NCBI GenBank assembly: GCA_002900995.3
Contig: CM035312.1
Location: 992,001-1,056,000 of the forward strand
Direction: 5' to 3'
Length of the DNA stretch: 64,000 nt
Source of the DNA: Ganoderma boninense
Lineage: Eukaryota > Basidiomycota > Agaricomycetes > Polyporales > Polyporaceae
In this document: one piece after another, positions 60,335 through 64,000 of the stretch
How the letters are laid out: each line of letters starts with the position of its first letter
How positions within the stretch are numbered: the first letter of the stretch is position 1
Made by a program: the position numbers and the translations under genes
Notes under the pieces: generated by a model
Seen by the model: the letters and a program-made list of their open reading frames with translations, nothing else
What the model was told of the DNA's origin: nothing
The model's database searches: none

Positions 60335-62845
60335 CTACCGTCGTGCGTACCTCGATCTCGCTCGCAAAGCTGACCCATATCTACATATAGGCGACAGAAA
60401 TTCAGTCCAAGCATTCAACCAACAAGTACGGCGCCAGCCTCACCTCATAAGGACAACGAGCACAGGAATGGTGGCGATCGTGACGAGGCCCGACAACGTC
60501 GATGCCCAATGCACCCCGAGGACCCGGAGCATTCTGTCAGACACGACCTGGAGCGGCATCAGTGAGAAACGTAAATGTGGCGGCCACGGCTATTAGCATA
60601 GAGTCGCTGCCGACGTACTGGCAAAATGACGAGGAATACGTTGCTCATCGAGAAGACCCAACCAATTGCTGTGGCGGAAGCTCTTTCGTAAACATCTGCA
60701 CGCGTTTCCACAAGAGGGTCAGCTCTCGCTGGCTGGCAAGAGAACATAGGAAAGTAGAGTACCGATTATGTACACCACGATGACGATCTGACAAGCACGT
60801 AGATGAGTTGATTTCAGCTATTAAATCTAGAATTACTGACCGAGAGGAAAATCGAGGTCAGGCCGATGAACGCGCTTCCAGAAATCGTGGCGCCGGGGTG
60901 AACATTTGGGAACGACGACCAACTGGAAATGGCCCTCTTCGTCACAAATCGCACAGGACGCCACGCGGTGCAAATTGCTCACCCGAACCACAAGAACCCG
61001 ATCGCAAGAAGTGGCGCAGAGGCGATGGCGACCACCAGCCGCGTCTCAGGAGGGATGCTCCCTGGGGGATATCGTCGCAGGACTTTGGGCCGGAAGACAC
61101 GCGGCATGAACAGACTTTCAAGCTGTGTGAGGCATCTTAGCGGAAAAACTTATACATATAATCCAGCAAACGAGACATACGAGACTCAATCCTATCGTCG
61201 CTGTAATGGAGACGACAAAGTTGGCAATCACTAGGACAGAGAGAAGGTTAGACAGGGTTCCAATCCAACAACAAACATAGATCATACAGATTACGCCGTT
61301 AGGATGGTAGGCCCGAGATACAACCGGCACCAGTTCATAATAGATGTTCAGGCAGGCGATGATAAACTATTTGCGCCTCAGTAATATCAATATTCTCTAA
61401 GTGTGAATAACTCACTGCTAAATACCCTCCCGATAGAATGAGAATCGGTTCGCAAATCAATAGAATGAGCGAGCTCGCAGCGCTGTGGCCATCTTCCCGC
61501 GACAACTCGTTTAGAGCGTGATATCTGTGGTCATGCATTTGCTTCCGTAAGTGTCGAGCGTGATTCGCCAGAATCGTTGGACTGGACAAAATAAATATGT
61601 TAACCATGAATGGCATCACGAAATCTGAGCTGACCGCACCGATGTGTTTCGGGCAAGGTCAAAGCTATCAGAGCACCACAGGCTCCTGCCTACCAGAGGA
61701 AAATAAATCTTCAGCCCCAAGAACAGGAAAAAAATAACAGACACGTACGACGATGGCGAAGATCCAAAGAATGCCACGCCAACCGAGTTTCGGATTCATC
61801 ATCATGCTGCTCAAACCGGGCCCACTGAAAGTGTCCTTACTTTAAGTGAGGTTTGGAGCAGTGAAACTCAAGGATGCACGAACGGTGGCGGGAGAATAAG
61901 CAGTAAGGCGAAGCCTCCTATCCCCGGTTCCGAAACGGCGAAGTCGCACCTGCCGCGTTGCAATAAGTGTCAGTACCTGTTGGCAGGACGAGCGATTGCT
62001 ACAAACTTGTCCGCTGAGATCACGCTGGTAGATGAGTCAGCTTTAGGGTAGGGATAAAGATTAAAGCAAATATACTCACGTCGCGATGGGAAAGATACCA
62101 GAAGCGAAGAGCCCCACCATCAACCTGCAGAATGTCATGACTGAGGCGGACTGAGATAACGCACAGCCCATGTGGAAGAGCTATCCATTTATGAGCGAAA
62201 TATACAGTCTTGAGTTGAAGCAGTAAGGCTCACCGCCATCCCATTGAGGCAAATCAGCAGAACACGCTTGCGACCACGCTGCCGGAAGTTCGGGACAGGC
62301 CGCTGTACAAGAAAGTTTGAGGACACACCTGGTCTGCGAGCCAGCCCCACAACGGCGAGACCACGCAAAGACAGATCTCATAATGCGAGAGGGTGAGCCT
62401 GACCATCCATGGGTCGAGTTTGAGCTCGGCGATAATCTGGGGGGCGAAGCCCACAAGAAAACCGGAGCACAAGAGGCTTATGCCATCAAATCCATCAACG
62501 AAGACCAAATGCGAGTACACCTTGAAAGATACTTACGAATACCATGCTAAGAGGGAAGTCGCGATCTGTATGTAGAACAAGTACCACTTGGACCATTTCT
62601 GACGACTGAAGGTCAGCGATATCGTTGGATGCGAAAGGAAGGATAGCTACCCGAGGGTCAATGTCTACGCCTGTTTCGAACGTAACCAAAAACGGGTCCG
62701 ACTTATATCTGCCATTACCGGCGGCAGTCTCCTGCGGGTGCACCAGAATAGATCCTGCAGGGTCCTCTGATTTGGACTGGTCGTTCATGGCTGCCGTCTG
62801 TATGCCTGTATAGGCCAATTCACTTTCGTCGTCCTTGTAGTCCAT
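60335..62845 (-). CDS. Second MFS transporter (drug/proton antiporter type)
   Basis: Strongly intron-split minus-strand gene from ATG 62845 to TAG 60335-60337. The N-terminal tail ends SDPFLVTFETGVDIDPR and joins KWSKWYLFYIQIATSLLAW (TM1). Further blocks are GFAPQIIAELKLDPWMVRLT, SPLWGWLADQ with RGRKRVLLICLNGMA (motif A), and GLFASGIFPIAT (TM4). Later come PKLGWRGILWIFAIV, LPETHRPTILANHARHLRKQ and SLILLICEPILILSGGYLA. The end is YGSALRARSRYARR, the family C-terminus. Plasma-membrane efflux is inferred; the substrate is unknown. One apparent intron near 62304-62329 is only ~26 nt, and the TM5 exon is weak, so a partial lesion cannot be excluded. Confidence 0.78.
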
Positions 62846-64000
62846 GCTGACGGACTATGTTAGTGTGTGAAAAGTAGGATGTGGGTAATGAGTGTGTGTA
62901 GGGGAGAAGGAGGCGGGGGGAGGGAGTTGAGAGATGGAGGAGAGAGAAAGGGGTCTGCAGCGAGTTGGACGTCTTCCGACACCGTCTGAGAAGGTCTTTC
63001 ACAGAAGCCCACAGAAGTTACTATTCTGCTGGTTGCCCATTTGCCATGTTCGAGTGTGACGATCGAAAAGTACGAACACGACTTGACGTCGACGTCAACC
63101 CGACGCCCTCGTTTAACAGGGCGCGTCATGAGCACACGGTCAACATGGATGCACTTAGTGAAGGCCAAAGAGCAGCGACAGCGTGGTGCTAGATGAACTG
63201 TCTGTAGAGCCAAGCATCGGTTGCGAGAAGACGGAGGAGAGGAGAGGAGGAGCAAGAGGAGAAGCTTGAGCTCTCGGCTTTGGCGCGCCCGGAAATGACC
63301 GACCGTAGTAAAGCCGTCGCAATCTCTAATCCTACTTACCGCCACTAGCTGACCTTTAAATGCAATCCCGCATCAGATACAACCAAGACTTGGAGTCAAG
63401 GACATTACTATTCCTGTGCGGCCGGTTTTGCAAAATCCTCAGATTTTGCAAAACCCCCAGTTCTCGCTCTTCCCCTCCAGTTTTAATAGTGTGGCTTCAA
63501 TATCTCATACCTACCAATCCTTAAAACATGTTGATGTATGTTTCAAAATATTCGAGTGGAGTGAGGTGTTCGGAGAGCGTAAAATATCTGGTTACACCTC
63601 TCGACTAGCCGGCGCTAATTGAGATCTACATAGAACGAGGGCACGGACGCTCACAATTTTTTCTGAAAGTGAGTTTAACTCACTGTACTGGCAATGGAGT
63701 CAGCCCGATTTTTCGCATGGTGGATGAGAGGGTAGAGGTTGCAGTTGTGCAGAACCAGCCACCCTCGAGCGTGATTTTACAGTGATGGTTTTAATCTCCG
63801 CTGCCTAGCGCTTAGCTGATCCGGCTGAGGCTCGAGGGCAACAGCAGGGCAGCCATCAATTGTGCCGATGTGACCCGGGCGTGACGAATTTTGCAAAGCT
63901 GGTCTGCTGTACACAAAATCCAGGCACATTTCTTGCATCCCTCCTCGCCATCCCTCCAGTCCCCGAATATCTTGAAGACCTGGACCTAATATCGGGCTCA
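62846..64000. other. Gene-poor end of window
   Basis: Upstream flank of the second MFS gene, with GA/CT-rich tracts at 62880-62960 and 63225-63275. Past 63400 the sequence is A/T-richer with a perfect hairpin. No frame with coding character reaches the edge. Confidence 0.35.
63424..63455. repeat. Perfect 14-bp inverted repeat
   Basis: GGTTTTGCAAAATC (63424-63437), a 4-nt loop CTCA, and its exact reverse complement (63442-63455). Each arm itself contains the palindrome TTTTGCAAAA. Could be a terminator-like hairpin, a palindromic protein site or an element end. Confidence 0.6.

Overview
The window reads as nuclear DNA of a filamentous basidiomycete, most likely an Agaricomycete. Genes lie close together on both strands and are cut by many short GT-AG introns (mostly about 50-75 nt, with recognisable CTGAC/CTAAC-type branch sites). 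The recognisable set is typical of such fungi: MSH2, a fungal-type large G alpha subunit, PMP3, a LARP1-type La-motif protein, S-adenosylhomocysteine hydrolase, a Gtt1-like GST, a Kar5/Tht1 karyogamy protein, mitochondrial RRF and an ornithine carrier, a GPI-type GH16 enzyme and two MFS drug-type transporters. No rRNA, tRNA, CRISPR or prokaryotic operon structure was seen. Splice sites were inferred by eye from reading-frame continuity and family conservation, so exon edges are predictions.

Layout. 0-10.8 kb: a small two-TM protein with two PPxY motifs (+); MSH2 (-) with a cluster of MluI cell-cycle boxes upstream; a 730-aa F-box protein with a long acidic spacer (-); PMP3 (-). 11.5-20.4 kb: an atypical G alpha gene (-), a 3.7-kb stretch with no supported gene, then an MFS transporter (+). 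21-30.5 kb: a 1158-aa LARP1-like protein (-), a small spliced hypothetical gene (+), a short-chain dehydrogenase (+) and a conserved-looking gene of unknown function (-). 30.5-33.2 kb: a 1.79-kb transposon-like insertion with terminal inverted repeats and a perfect 9-bp target-site duplication, apparently inside an intron near the 5' end of the preceding unknown gene. 34-46 kb: SAH hydrolase (-), a possible 44-aa spliced gene (+), a coiled-coil protein with a Cys/His-containing C-terminal domain (+), a GST (-), and a Kar5-like nuclear-fusion protein (+). 46.6-53.5 kb: a large gene joining five CCCH zinc fingers, an RRM-like region and a complete RBR ubiquitin-ligase module (+), then a proline-rich hypothetical protein (-). 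54-64 kb: mitochondrial ribosome recycling factor (+) converging on a mitochondrial ornithine/basic amino-acid carrier (-), a GH16 wall glucanase (-), a second MFS transporter (-), and a gene-poor end.

The genes are functionally unlinked, as is usual in fungal chromosomes; there is no sign of a secondary-metabolite cluster. The items most worth follow-up are the TIR element and its host gene, the CCCH-RRM-RBR protein, the G alpha with Ala in place of the catalytic Gln, the two-PPxY membrane protein, and the MCB cluster at MSH2.
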